A DNA stretch of 11,175 nucleotides from a bacterium HR36 (GTDB taxonomy: Bacteria; Planctomycetota; Planctomycetia; Gemmatales; HRBIN36). The notes beneath the pieces were generated by a model that was not told the origin of the DNA, did not search any database, and worked only from the letters and a program-made list of their open reading frames with translations. How positions within the stretch are numbered: the first letter of the stretch is position 1; every line of letters begins with the position of its first letter. Positions 1 through 5,908 of this stretch are shown one piece after another. The stretch is from the NCBI GenBank assembly GCA_002898995.1, contig BEIM01000072.1:1-11175 (forward strand), in the 5' to 3' direction. Position numbers and translations under genes: made by a program.

Positions 1-212
1 GCTATCATCCCATCTACCTCGTGCTGGCCATCGGCTGCGGCTCGAAGATCGGGTCGTGGATGAACGATAGTGGCTTCTGGGTGGTTTGCCGGGCGGCTTA
101 CCTGAGCGAAACCGAAACCCTGCGAAGCTGGACAGCCGGATTGGTGTTGATGGGGCTAGCAGGATTACCTATCGTGTGGCTATTAGCGACCTATTGGCCC
201 TATCCGCTCTGA
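1..212 (+). CDS. GntP-family gluconate permease, C-terminal fragment
   Basis: This is the 3' end of a gene whose start lies outside the window; codons are in phase from base 3 and the stop is TGA at 210-212. About 69 residues remain. The segment GSWMNDSGFWVV matches the conserved C-terminal signature of the GntP gluconate:H+ symporter family, in which a (H/M)NDSGFW motif is followed by a short soluble stretch with a TxxTW-like motif (here TETLRSW) and a last hydrophobic helix. That last helix is visible here as a run of L, V, G, A and I residues ending in YWPYPL. The family imports gluconate or related sugar acids across the inner membrane with protons. Substrate cannot be judged from the tail alone. 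The next gene starts 141 bp downstream on the same strand. Family call is fairly firm; exact function is not. Confidence 0.75.
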   Translation, partial: YHPIYLVLAIGCGSKIGSWMNDSGFWVVCRAAYLSETETLRSWTAGLVLMGLAGLPIVWLLATYWPYPL

Positions 213-353
213 ATGGGAGATCGAATCAGCTTACGCTGCTGCGATGCAACTATTGTTCGCATTGGCGATCAGCAGATAGTCGCCCAGAGTCTCTCTGTGT
301 CTGTCCCTTGACCAAGTAAGAATGATAAACCTCTAACCTCGCGGGTCGAGAAA

Positions 354-1394
354 ATGCTGGATTGGAAGCAATGGCGTGGTCTGGTACAAGCTGCACGGCA
401 AATCGCTTTGATAACTCACGTACGCCCTGATGGCGATGGCTTAGGTTCGTGTGAAGCCCTGCGGTTGGCTCTCGTTGCCTTGGGAAAGCAAGCGCAGGTG
501 TTCGTGCCGGGTAGTATTCCTGACCGGTACCGTTTTCTCGACGAGGAAGGTTGCTGGGTGAGTGTATCCACGGGTAGTGCCATTCCAGAATGGCTGCGTC
601 GAGCCGACTTGCTGGTTATCGCTGACACGGGGACATGGCAGCAGTTAGGAACATTAGCAGAAGCCGTACGGCAGCAACCGAGCCCCAAGGTGGTAATTGA
701 TCACCATCAGACACAAGACGAGCTCGGGGCAATACGTCTAGTGGATACCAGTGTGGAGGCCACAGGTCGTCTGGCTTGGGAAGCGATTAGCGCGTTGGAC
801 GTGGCCATGACTGCGGCGATCGCCCGCGCGTTGTTCGTCGCCCTGGCCTCGGATACGGGCTGGTTTCATCACAGCAACACCCAACCGCGCACGTTCGAAC
901 TGGCTACACTTCTCGTGCAAGCGGGAGCAGATCCCCATCAGCTTTACGAACAAATTTACGAACAAAACACGCTTTCGCGCTTACGCCTGTTAGGCATGTT
1001 TCTGCAGCGGCTTCAGCTCGCGGTAGAAGGTCGGGTTTGCTACGGAGTCATTCATCTGCGCGATTACGAGGTAACAGGTGCCCAACCTCTGGATACGGAG
1101 GAACTCGTCAATTACACGCGGAGTGTAGCAGGCGTGGAGGTAGGGGTTCTGTTTGTGGAACAACCGCAAGGAGGTACCAAAGTGAGTTTTCGTTCGCGCG
1201 GGAAGGTAAATGTGGCGCGCGTCGCAGAGCAATGGCATGGTGGCGGTCACGCTGCAGCCGCTGGCGCCATTCTAAATCTGGGGGTGGAACCGGCCATTGC
1301 CGCCGTTCTCGCGGCGCTGGAGACCGAAATTGTCCGCATGGATCCATCACCGCTTGTAGTAGGCGAAGGCCCCAGTCTCAGGGCGGAATCGTGA
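354..1394 (+). CDS. nrnA: DHH-family nanoRNase / pAp phosphatase (NrnA-like)
   Basis: 346 residues, near the usual 310-340 of the NrnA family. The N-terminal DHH domain shows every metal-binding motif: H22-x3-D26-x-D28 (THVRPDGDG), D91 in ADTG, D116-H117-H118 (IDHH) and D167 in SDTGWF. The C-terminal DHHA1 domain carries the substrate-binding HGGGHAAAAG motif at residues 295-304. NrnA enzymes are cytoplasmic and Mn-dependent. They degrade RNA fragments of 2-5 nt to mononucleotides and hydrolyse 3'-phosphoadenosine 5'-phosphate to AMP, so they link RNA turnover to sulfate assimilation. The ATG at 354 has only a weak Shine-Dalgarno sequence (GAG at 348-350) but puts the first motif at the normal distance. 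A short CTCG-N5-CGAG inverted repeat (338-350) sits just before the start. The maltokinase gene follows after 19 nt, so the two are probably cotranscribed. A plain DHH phosphoesterase with only one of the two activities is the alternative. Confidence 0.9.
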   Translation: MLDWKQWRGLVQAARQIALITHVRPDGDGLGSCEALRLALVALGKQAQVFVPGSIPDRYRFLDEEGCWVSVSTGSAIPEWLRRADLLVIADTGTWQQLGTLAEAVRQQPSPKVVIDHHQTQDELGAIRLVDTSVEATGRLAWEAISALDVAMTAAIARALFVALASDTGWFHHSNTQPRTFELATLLVQAGADPHQLYEQIYEQNTLSRLRLLGMFLQRLQLAVEGRVCYGVIHLRDYEVTGAQPLDTEELVNYTRSVAGVEVGVLFVEQPQGGTKVSFRSRGKVNVARVAEQWHGGGHAAAAGAILNLGVEPAIAAVLAALETEIVRMDPSPLVVGEGPSLRAES

Positions 1395-1395
1395 C

Positions 1396-1403
1396 AAGGT
1401 GGA
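1396..1403 (+). promoter_or_regulatory. Ribosome binding site of the maltokinase gene
   Basis: AAGGTGGA lies two bases after the nrnA stop and 10 nt before the ATG at 1414. It is a good match to AGGAGG-type Shine-Dalgarno sequences and supports that start. It also fits translation of the second gene of a two-gene transcript. Confidence 0.55.
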
Positions 1404-1413
1404 ATCGTAAGTC

Positions 1414-3288
1414 ATGAATACGTTTCAGACGCCTGAGCGTTTTCCTCCGCCCTGGATTCGGGAGTTGGAGCATCAATTGCCGAGTTTTCTTACGCGGCAG
1501 CGCTGGTTTGGTGGGAAAGCCCGAGTTATTCGCGGCGTCCATGTGCGCGAGGTCATTCTAATTTCTTCCGAGCCAGCGCAACGGGAATCGGTTTCCGTTG
1601 CTCACGAGCAAACGGAAGGGAACGCAAAGAGCGTTCCTTCGTCCGCACAAGTCGGCACCCGTCTCGCGGAAGCGAGATTCTGGCTGTTGATTGTGGAAGT
1701 GCAATATGCCGATGGCGGTTTCGATCGCTACACACTGCCGGTAACTATGGGCGTATCGGCCGCCGTTTCTCCTACAGCTACGGAGCGGGGTGAGGTGCCG
1801 CCGCTCGGTCGCCCAAGCGACACCCTACCGACAATGTCCGCAGAAGCGGCGATCCTGCGGTTTTTTTCTGTTGACGGCGAGTGGGTCGTGTACGAAGCGA
1901 GCTGTATTCCTTCGTTTTGGTTGGCGTTGGCGGATTTACTTACGCGGCAGAGTAGCGGCGTGTCGGACGGCGAAGATGTAATAGCAAGGTCCTATGTCCA
2001 CCACACCAGTGCTTTTTCGCTGACGCATGTCGCAGCGTTTACCCAAGGCGAGGTGAGAATTTTTGCTGGCGAGCAAAGTCAGAGCTTGGCCGTCCTTCGG
2101 CAAGCGGTGGTGGTCAAGCTATTTCGCCGGCTCGAAGAAGGCGTGACTCCCGATTGGGAGCTGTCGCGTTTTCTCACCGAGCAAGCGCACTTTGCCCACG
2201 TGCCACAAGCGCTAGCAGCCTGGTTTTACCGACCCCGCATATCCGACGTCGCGTCTCGGACTGGGACACCCAGCGAAGAGGAGTCCGTGCTACTGGCCAT
2301 GATGACCAGCTACTGCCCGAACCGCGGCGACAGCTGGAGTTGCACCCTGGCCGAATTGCACAGCCTAGGCCAGCGGGTCATGGAAGCGGAATACGTAACC
2401 AGCGAGTTGTGGCTCCCAGGGAGTGCTTCGGCCGGCACGTGGTTGACTCTGTCCCAGCAAACCCCACCCGCGCCGTGGGCGGAGCTTGCTGGGAGGCAGT
2501 TTGGAAAAATGGCTTTGTTGGGTCAGCGCACTGCAGAGCTGCATTTAGCTCTGGCGGATTCTTCGCACCCATCCTTTGCCCCGGTTTCGACAGATCTGGC
2601 CTGGCAGGCGGCCCTAGCCAGTCGTTTGGCGCAACAAGTGAAAGAATCGTTCGACTTGCTGCGGCGTCAGTTGCCGCATTTGCCGCCAGCCGTGGCTACG
2701 TTGGCCGATGCAGTGCTGCAGCGACAGGAGGTTTTGTGCCAATGGGCTTGGCAAATTGCACAGCGCCCCGTGGATGGACAACTCATTCGCATTCACGGCG
2801 ATTATCACCTAGGGCAGGTGCTATGCACCGACGATGACTTCGTCATTCTAGATTTTGAAGGAGAACCAGCCCGGCCATTAGCGGAACGGCGGCGCAAGGA
2901 ATCGCCTTTGCGGGATGTGGCCGGCATGCTGCGTTCTTTCCACTACGCCGCCGCCGTGGCTGAACGATCCGCTCCCCCATCTTGGACACCAGCGCAAAGG
3001 CAAACATGGGCGGCCTGGTTACACGGCTGGTATGTGTGGATTGCCGCAGCTTTCCTCCGGGGATACCTGCAGACGCAAGGTATCGAGCGATTGCTTCCGC
3101 GCTGCACCGATGATTTGGTACAACTCCTCGGTATTTTCCTCGTGGAAAAAGCGGCTTACGAACTGGCTTACGAACTCAATCACCGTCCAGACTGGCTGGA
3201 AATACCGTTGCGTGGGCTCAAGGAATTGGCAGAACAAGCACGTGCGGCTAGCCTCTCGGAAAACGCACAGTCAGTAAACCCCAAATAG
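1414..3288 (+). CDS. mak: Maltokinase-like sugar phosphotransferase
   Basis: 624 residues. The N-terminus (LEHQLPSFL then TRQRWFGGKAR, about residues 10-37) is the hallmark of the maltokinase N-terminal cap domain, also found in trehalose synthase-maltokinase fusions. The C-terminal kinase lobe has the aminoglycoside-phosphotransferase-like catalytic loop HGDYHLGQ with D463, and the metal-binding DFEGEP with D480. A maltokinase-typical stretch follows (PLAERRRKESPLRDVAGMLR). The family uses ATP to make maltose 1-phosphate, the donor for GlgE alpha-glucan synthesis, from maltose formed from trehalose by TreS. Stand-alone maltokinases are usually about 450 residues. The extra length is largely N-terminal: residues ~50-90 and ~118-143 look like poorly conserved inserts rich in S, E, A and P. 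The DNA under them is full of inverted repeats (see findings). No treS or glgE is in the window, so substrate remains inferred. Start is backed by a ribosome site 10 nt upstream. Confidence 0.83.
   Translation: MNTFQTPERFPPPWIRELEHQLPSFLTRQRWFGGKARVIRGVHVREVILISSEPAQRESVSVAHEQTEGNAKSVPSSAQVGTRLAEARFWLLIVEVQYADGGFDRYTLPVTMGVSAAVSPTATERGEVPPLGRPSDTLPTMSAEAAILRFFSVDGEWVVYEASCIPSFWLALADLLTRQSSGVSDGEDVIARSYVHHTSAFSLTHVAAFTQGEVRIFAGEQSQSLAVLRQAVVVKLFRRLEEGVTPDWELSRFLTEQAHFAHVPQALAAWFYRPRISDVASRTGTPSEEESVLLAMMTSYCPNRGDSWSCTLAELHSLGQRVMEAEYVTSELWLPGSASAGTWLTLSQQTPPAPWAELAGRQFGKMALLGQRTAELHLALADSSHPSFAPVSTDLAWQAALASRLAQQVKESFDLLRRQLPHLPPAVATLADAVLQRQEVLCQWAWQIAQRPVDGQLIRIHGDYHLGQVLCTDDDFVILDFEGEPARPLAERRRKESPLRDVAGMLRSFHYAAAVAERSAPPSWTPAQRQTWAAWLHGWYVWIAAAFLRGYLQTQGIERLLPRCTDDLVQLLGIFLVEKAAYELAYELNHRPDWLEIPLRGLKELAEQARAASLSENAQSVNPK
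1593..1677 (+). repeat. Cluster of three stem-loops inside the maltokinase gene
   Basis: Three consecutive inverted repeats are visible. The first has arms TTCCGTTGCTC (1593-1603) and GAGCAAACGGAA (1606-1617), which pair with a single bulged base around a very tight turn. The second has arms GGAACGC (1619-1625) and GCGTTCC (1631-1637) with a 5-nt loop, and can extend by a G-T and an A-T pair. The third has arms TCTCGC (1662-1667) and GCGAGA (1672-1677) closing a GGAA loop, which is of the GNRA tetraloop class. They cover codons ~60-88, where the protein looks like an insert relative to shorter maltokinases. An inserted palindromic element or a structured mRNA region are both possible. Confidence 0.5.
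1838..1867 (+). terminator. Terminator-like hairpin plus T7 inside the maltokinase gene
   Basis: CCGCAG (1838-1843) and CTGCGG (1855-1860) are perfect complements with an 11-nt loop, and seven T (1861-1867) follow with no gap. This is the arrangement of a Rho-independent terminator in the sense direction, located at codons ~142-152 of a 624-codon gene. The stem is short (6 bp, five of them G-C), so efficiency may be low. The T run encodes Phe150-Phe151 and part of Ser152, so it could also be a coincidence of codon use. Confidence 0.35.
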
Positions 3289-3442
3289 TGGCAACGGGCA
3301 GGGAACCACCACCGTCTTGCACGGCAGGCAGACAGCCGCCGCTCTTGATGCCACCGCGCCCATAAACCAGGCCATCTAGGTTTGCTTGTCGCGCTGGCTC
3401 GTTCCTGAGTGCCGCGGTGTACCGGTTGAGCCCACTCGTTCC
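3289..3442. other. Convergent spacer between the maltokinase gene and recG
   Basis: Two genes end here from opposite directions, so a bidirectional terminator would be expected. Only a weak candidate is visible: AAACCAG (3364-3370) can pair with CTAGGTTT (3376-3383) with one bulged A and a 5-nt loop. It has A-rich sequence on one side and a few T on the other. A 9-bp direct repeat, CTCGTTCCT, occurs at 3398-3406 and 3435-3443, the second copy touching the recG stop codon. No open frame of interest and no strong T-tract terminator is present. Confidence 0.3.
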
Positions 3443-5701
3443 TTATCCAATCTCGGCCAGATCTAAACGTCCACCATAGCGTTCCAGGACTGCCTGCCGT
3501 AGCTGGTGATGTTGCGGCTGACGCAATCCGGGGTCCGCTCGGGTCAGCTGCAGCGCGTCTTCCCGAGCGTGTTCCAAGAGATCCACATCACTAATCAGAT
3601 TGGCAAAGCGCAACTCGCCGACCCCGTGCTGGCGGGTGCCAAAGAACTGGCCAATACCCCGCAGCCGCGCATCTGCTTCTGCCAATTCGAAACCATCGGT
3701 CGTTTTCACGAACAGCCGCAACCGCGCCCGACTGATTTCACTACTGACATCGGCAAATAAATAACACTCTCCTGCCACCGATCCACGGGCGATGCGACCG
3801 CGCAGCTGGTGCAACTGCGATAAACCAAACCGCTCCGCGTGCTCGATCACCATCAGCGTGGCATTTGGAACATCTACGCCTACCTCGATCACCGTTGTGC
3901 AGACCAGCACCTGTATCTCGCCACGCCGAAACCGCTCCATGACGCTTTCCTTGCGGCGCTCATCGAGCCGTCCGTGAAGGAGACCAACATTCAAACCCCG
4001 AAACGGCCCCTGACGCAGATACTCATACTGTTCCTCTGCCCCTTTATAAGGAGTTGGCTGTACAAAGCTATTAGGCTCCATAGATCCTCCCAAGATGCCA
4101 GCCGATTCCGCAGCGGGGCCAGTGGCAGCCTTCTGGATTGCGGAGACGGTCGTAGGTTCACGGAACAGTTCGCCGGCCGCATCATCTTCCGCTTCCCCCT
4201 CCACGAGAGGACAAACTACATACAATTGCCGACCTTTTTCGACCTCACTTCGCAAGTACTTTTCTAATTCGCGACGTTTGCTTTCGGGAACCAGTTGCGT
4301 TTTCATTGGCTTGCGGCCGGGCGGTAGCTCGCGGATCACGGAAACGTCCAGGTCGCCGAACAACGTCAACGCCACCGTGCGGGGAATGGGCGTGGCTGTC
4401 ATCACGAGATAATGTGGCTGTAATCGGCTATCGCCACCCAGATTGCGGAACTGCGCCCGCTGCAGCACCCCGAAGCGGTGTTGCTCGTCAATGATCACCA
4501 GACCCAAACGGTGAAACGCAACATCGTTTTGAATTAGCGCCTGAGTGCCCACAACCAGGTCCACCTGTCCCATACGGATCTCGCCCAAGGTTAATCGCCT
4601 CTCCCGTTCCGACAGCGAGCCGGTCAGCAGCACTCGCCGAACCCGGCTGTGGGCTAAATAACTGTTGAGTGTCTGCCAGTGCTGGCGTGCCAGCACTTCG
4701 GTTGGCGCCATGAGGGCCGCCTGATACTTGTTCGCCACGCACATAAGTAGCGCATACACCGCGACGGCCGTCTTACCAGCGCCCACATCCGCTTGCAGCA
4801 ACCGGCGCATCGGTTTATCCTGCTTCATATCGCGAGCAATTTCCGCCACTGCCCGATTCTGGTCGCGCGTCAGTGTAAAGGGAAACAGTCGGCGGATCCG
4901 TGCGTCCAGGGTGCGGGTTAAAGTCATGGGTGGCGCCCGCAGCTGAGCATTAACATCTCGCCGGCGGTGGGCTAACGCCAGATGGAGAATCAAAAACTCC
5001 TCATAGGCCAACCGCCGCCGTGCCTGCTGGGCTTGTTCTAGCGAAGAGGGTTGGTGCAACCAGCGCAACGTCTCGGCAATACCTGGCAACTGACGCTGTT
5101 GCCGCAACGATTCGGGCAAAGTCTCCGGTACTAACTCCGCATATTGTGCCACAGCATGGCGCAAAATACGCCGCAATTGTTCCTGACGCAGCCCCTCAGT
5201 CAACGAATATACCGGCAAGATTGCGGATTCGCCGACCGGCAGCGTTTCTTCCGCCTCCAGGGGTTGAACCCGCGGGTGGGCCATTTGCCAATAGCCGGCA
5301 TTACTGCGTTTCGGCTTGCCACTGACCACCAGACGCTGTCCATAATGGAATCTCTGAGCCATGAACGGCTGATTGTACCACACCGCCTCCAGCACCCCGC
5401 TACTATCATGCAAGACTACCGTAACAATCGCTAACCCTCTGCGGCTGGTTCGCCCGGTGATTTCAACAACCTCGCCCATTACCGTTTGCAGCTTGTCCGC
5501 CTCCAGGTCTGCGATGCGGCGAAAGTCGCTCAAATCTTCGTAGGCCCGCGGGATGAAAAAAAGCAGATCGTGCACCGTCTCGATGCCCAACTTGCGGAGC
5601 AATTCGAACCGCGCTGGCCCTACGCCGCGCACAAATTGCGCGCTGGCGGTGAGGGGATCTTCGGACGAAAGCGCTGCATTTGGCGATGCTCGGTGTCCCA
5701 T
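3443..5701 (-). CDS. recG: ATP-dependent DNA helicase RecG
   Basis: 752 residues, against about 690 for typical RecG. RecG remodels stalled replication forks and Holliday junctions by branch migration. The N-terminal wedge/OB domain is present: a GVGPARFELLRKLGI helix-hairpin-helix-like start, then LLFFIPRAYED. The superfamily 2 helicase motifs follow in order: Walker A DVGAGKT with K310, the RecG-type DEQH box at 405-408, MTATP at 434-438, GLLHGRL, and motif VI QLRGRIARG from Q632. The C-terminal FGTRQHG and ISDVDLLEHAREDA segments are also family-typical. About 45 extra residues lie at ~503-555, between VCPLVEGE and GLLHGR of helicase domain 2. Motif VI has Ala638 where I would expect Gly (RGRVGRG in most RecG). 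The stop is TAA at 3445-3443. The ATG at 5701 has no clear Shine-Dalgarno sequence but fits the family N-terminus. The gene is convergent with the maltokinase gene and divergent from the LysR gene. Confidence 0.96.
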   Translation of the reverse strand: MGHRASPNAALSSEDPLTASAQFVRGVGPARFELLRKLGIETVHDLLFFIPRAYEDLSDFRRIADLEADKLQTVMGEVVEITGRTSRRGLAIVTVVLHDSSGVLEAVWYNQPFMAQRFHYGQRLVVSGKPKRSNAGYWQMAHPRVQPLEAEETLPVGESAILPVYSLTEGLRQEQLRRILRHAVAQYAELVPETLPESLRQQRQLPGIAETLRWLHQPSSLEQAQQARRRLAYEEFLILHLALAHRRRDVNAQLRAPPMTLTRTLDARIRRLFPFTLTRDQNRAVAEIARDMKQDKPMRRLLQADVGAGKTAVAVYALLMCVANKYQAALMAPTEVLARQHWQTLNSYLAHSRVRRVLLTGSLSERERRLTLGEIRMGQVDLVVGTQALIQNDVAFHRLGLVIIDEQHRFGVLQRAQFRNLGGDSRLQPHYLVMTATPIPRTVALTLFGDLDVSVIRELPPGRKPMKTQLVPESKRRELEKYLRSEVEKGRQLYVVCPLVEGEAEDDAAGELFREPTTVSAIQKAATGPAAESAGILGGSMEPNSFVQPTPYKGAEEQYEYLRQGPFRGLNVGLLHGRLDERRKESVMERFRRGEIQVLVCTTVIEVGVDVPNATLMVIEHAERFGLSQLHQLRGRIARGSVAGECYLFADVSSEISRARLRLFVKTTDGFELAEADARLRGIGQFFGTRQHGVGELRFANLISDVDLLEHAREDALQLTRADPGLRQPQHHQLRQAVLERYGGRLDLAEIG

Positions 5702-5770
5702 GGACGCTATCCGTAAAGCCAGCTCCCATCGTCAGCTCACAGCAAGCATCCATTCTCCAGGCAGTTCTTT

Positions 5771-5785
5771 GCTCATTTTATGAGC
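5771..5785. promoter_or_regulatory. Palindrome in the recG-lysR divergent region
   Basis: GCTCAT-TTT-ATGAGC is a perfect 6-bp inverted repeat with a 3-nt centre, about 70 bp upstream of both the recG start and the likely lysR promoter -10. LysR-type proteins commonly bind short interrupted dyads in such divergent regions, so this may be an operator. Overlapping it, TTGCTCAT (5769-5776) is a 7/8 match, on the opposite strand, to the ATTAGCAA repeat found nearer the promoter. A small hairpin in the recG leader is the alternative. Confidence 0.4.
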
Positions 5786-5823
5786 CCACTGAACCGCTCT
5801 CGCCGCACTTCGTTCGCCCACCA

Positions 5824-5837
5824 CTGCTCAGGAGCAG
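5824..5837. promoter_or_regulatory. Palindrome over the lysR -35 region
   Basis: CTGCTC-AG-GAGCAG is a perfect 6-bp inverted repeat with a 2-nt centre. It overlaps the place where a -35 box would lie for the TATATT hexamer at 5844. It shares GCTC...GAGC with the dyad at 5771-5785. The position would suit a repressor or activator acting on the lysR promoter; no binding protein can be assigned from sequence. Confidence 0.4.
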
Positions 5838-5840
5838 ACG

Positions 5841-5849
5841 TGTTATATT
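5841..5849 (+). promoter_or_regulatory. Extended -10 promoter for the LysR gene
   Basis: TG-T-TATATT (5841-5849) matches the extended -10 pattern TGnTATAAT at all but one base. There is no recognisable -35 box 17 bp upstream (CCACTG), which is common for extended -10 promoters and for activator-dependent ones. Transcription would begin near 5856, within the CTGATATCAG palindrome. The leader would be about 17 nt to the TTG at 5873 or about 53 nt to the ATG at 5909. Confidence 0.45.
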
Positions 5850-5885
5850 AGCAAAACTGATATCAGGAGCGCTTGCCATTAGCAA
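5847..5885 (+). repeat. Paired ATTAGCAA repeats with central palindrome
   Basis: ATTAGCAA occurs at 5847-5854 and again at 5878-5885, start-to-start 31 bp or close to three helical turns, so both copies would face the same side of the DNA. Between them lies the perfect 10-bp palindrome CTGATATCAG (5857-5866). The second copy is also part of TTGC-N5-GCAA (5873-5885), which fits the T-N11-A dyad pattern typical of LysR-type binding sites. The first copy overlaps the -10 hexamer. This is a reasonable autoregulatory operator, by inference only. Confidence 0.4.
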
Positions 5886-5908
5886 TTCCGATGATTATGA
5901 TCCGGGCG

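Noticed and set aside
232..276. Possible hairpin (CTGCTG...CAGCAG) after the permease gene
   Set aside because: The stem is interrupted by unequal internal loops and no T-tract follows, so it is not a convincing terminator.
308..337. TTGACC as a -35 box for nrnA
   Set aside because: No acceptable -10 hexamer lies 16-18 bp downstream (CTCTAA or TCTAAC only); a promoter could not be supported.
2154..2837. 227-codon open frame on the plus strand in another phase of the maltokinase gene
   Set aside because: It lies entirely inside a gene with clear catalytic motifs in the other frame; composition is R/A/S/P-rich as expected for a shifted frame of GC-rich DNA, and no domain is recognisable.
3839..4267. 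142-codon plus-strand open frame antisense to recG
   Set aside because: It overlaps core RecG helicase motifs on the other strand and shows no family motif or ribosome site.
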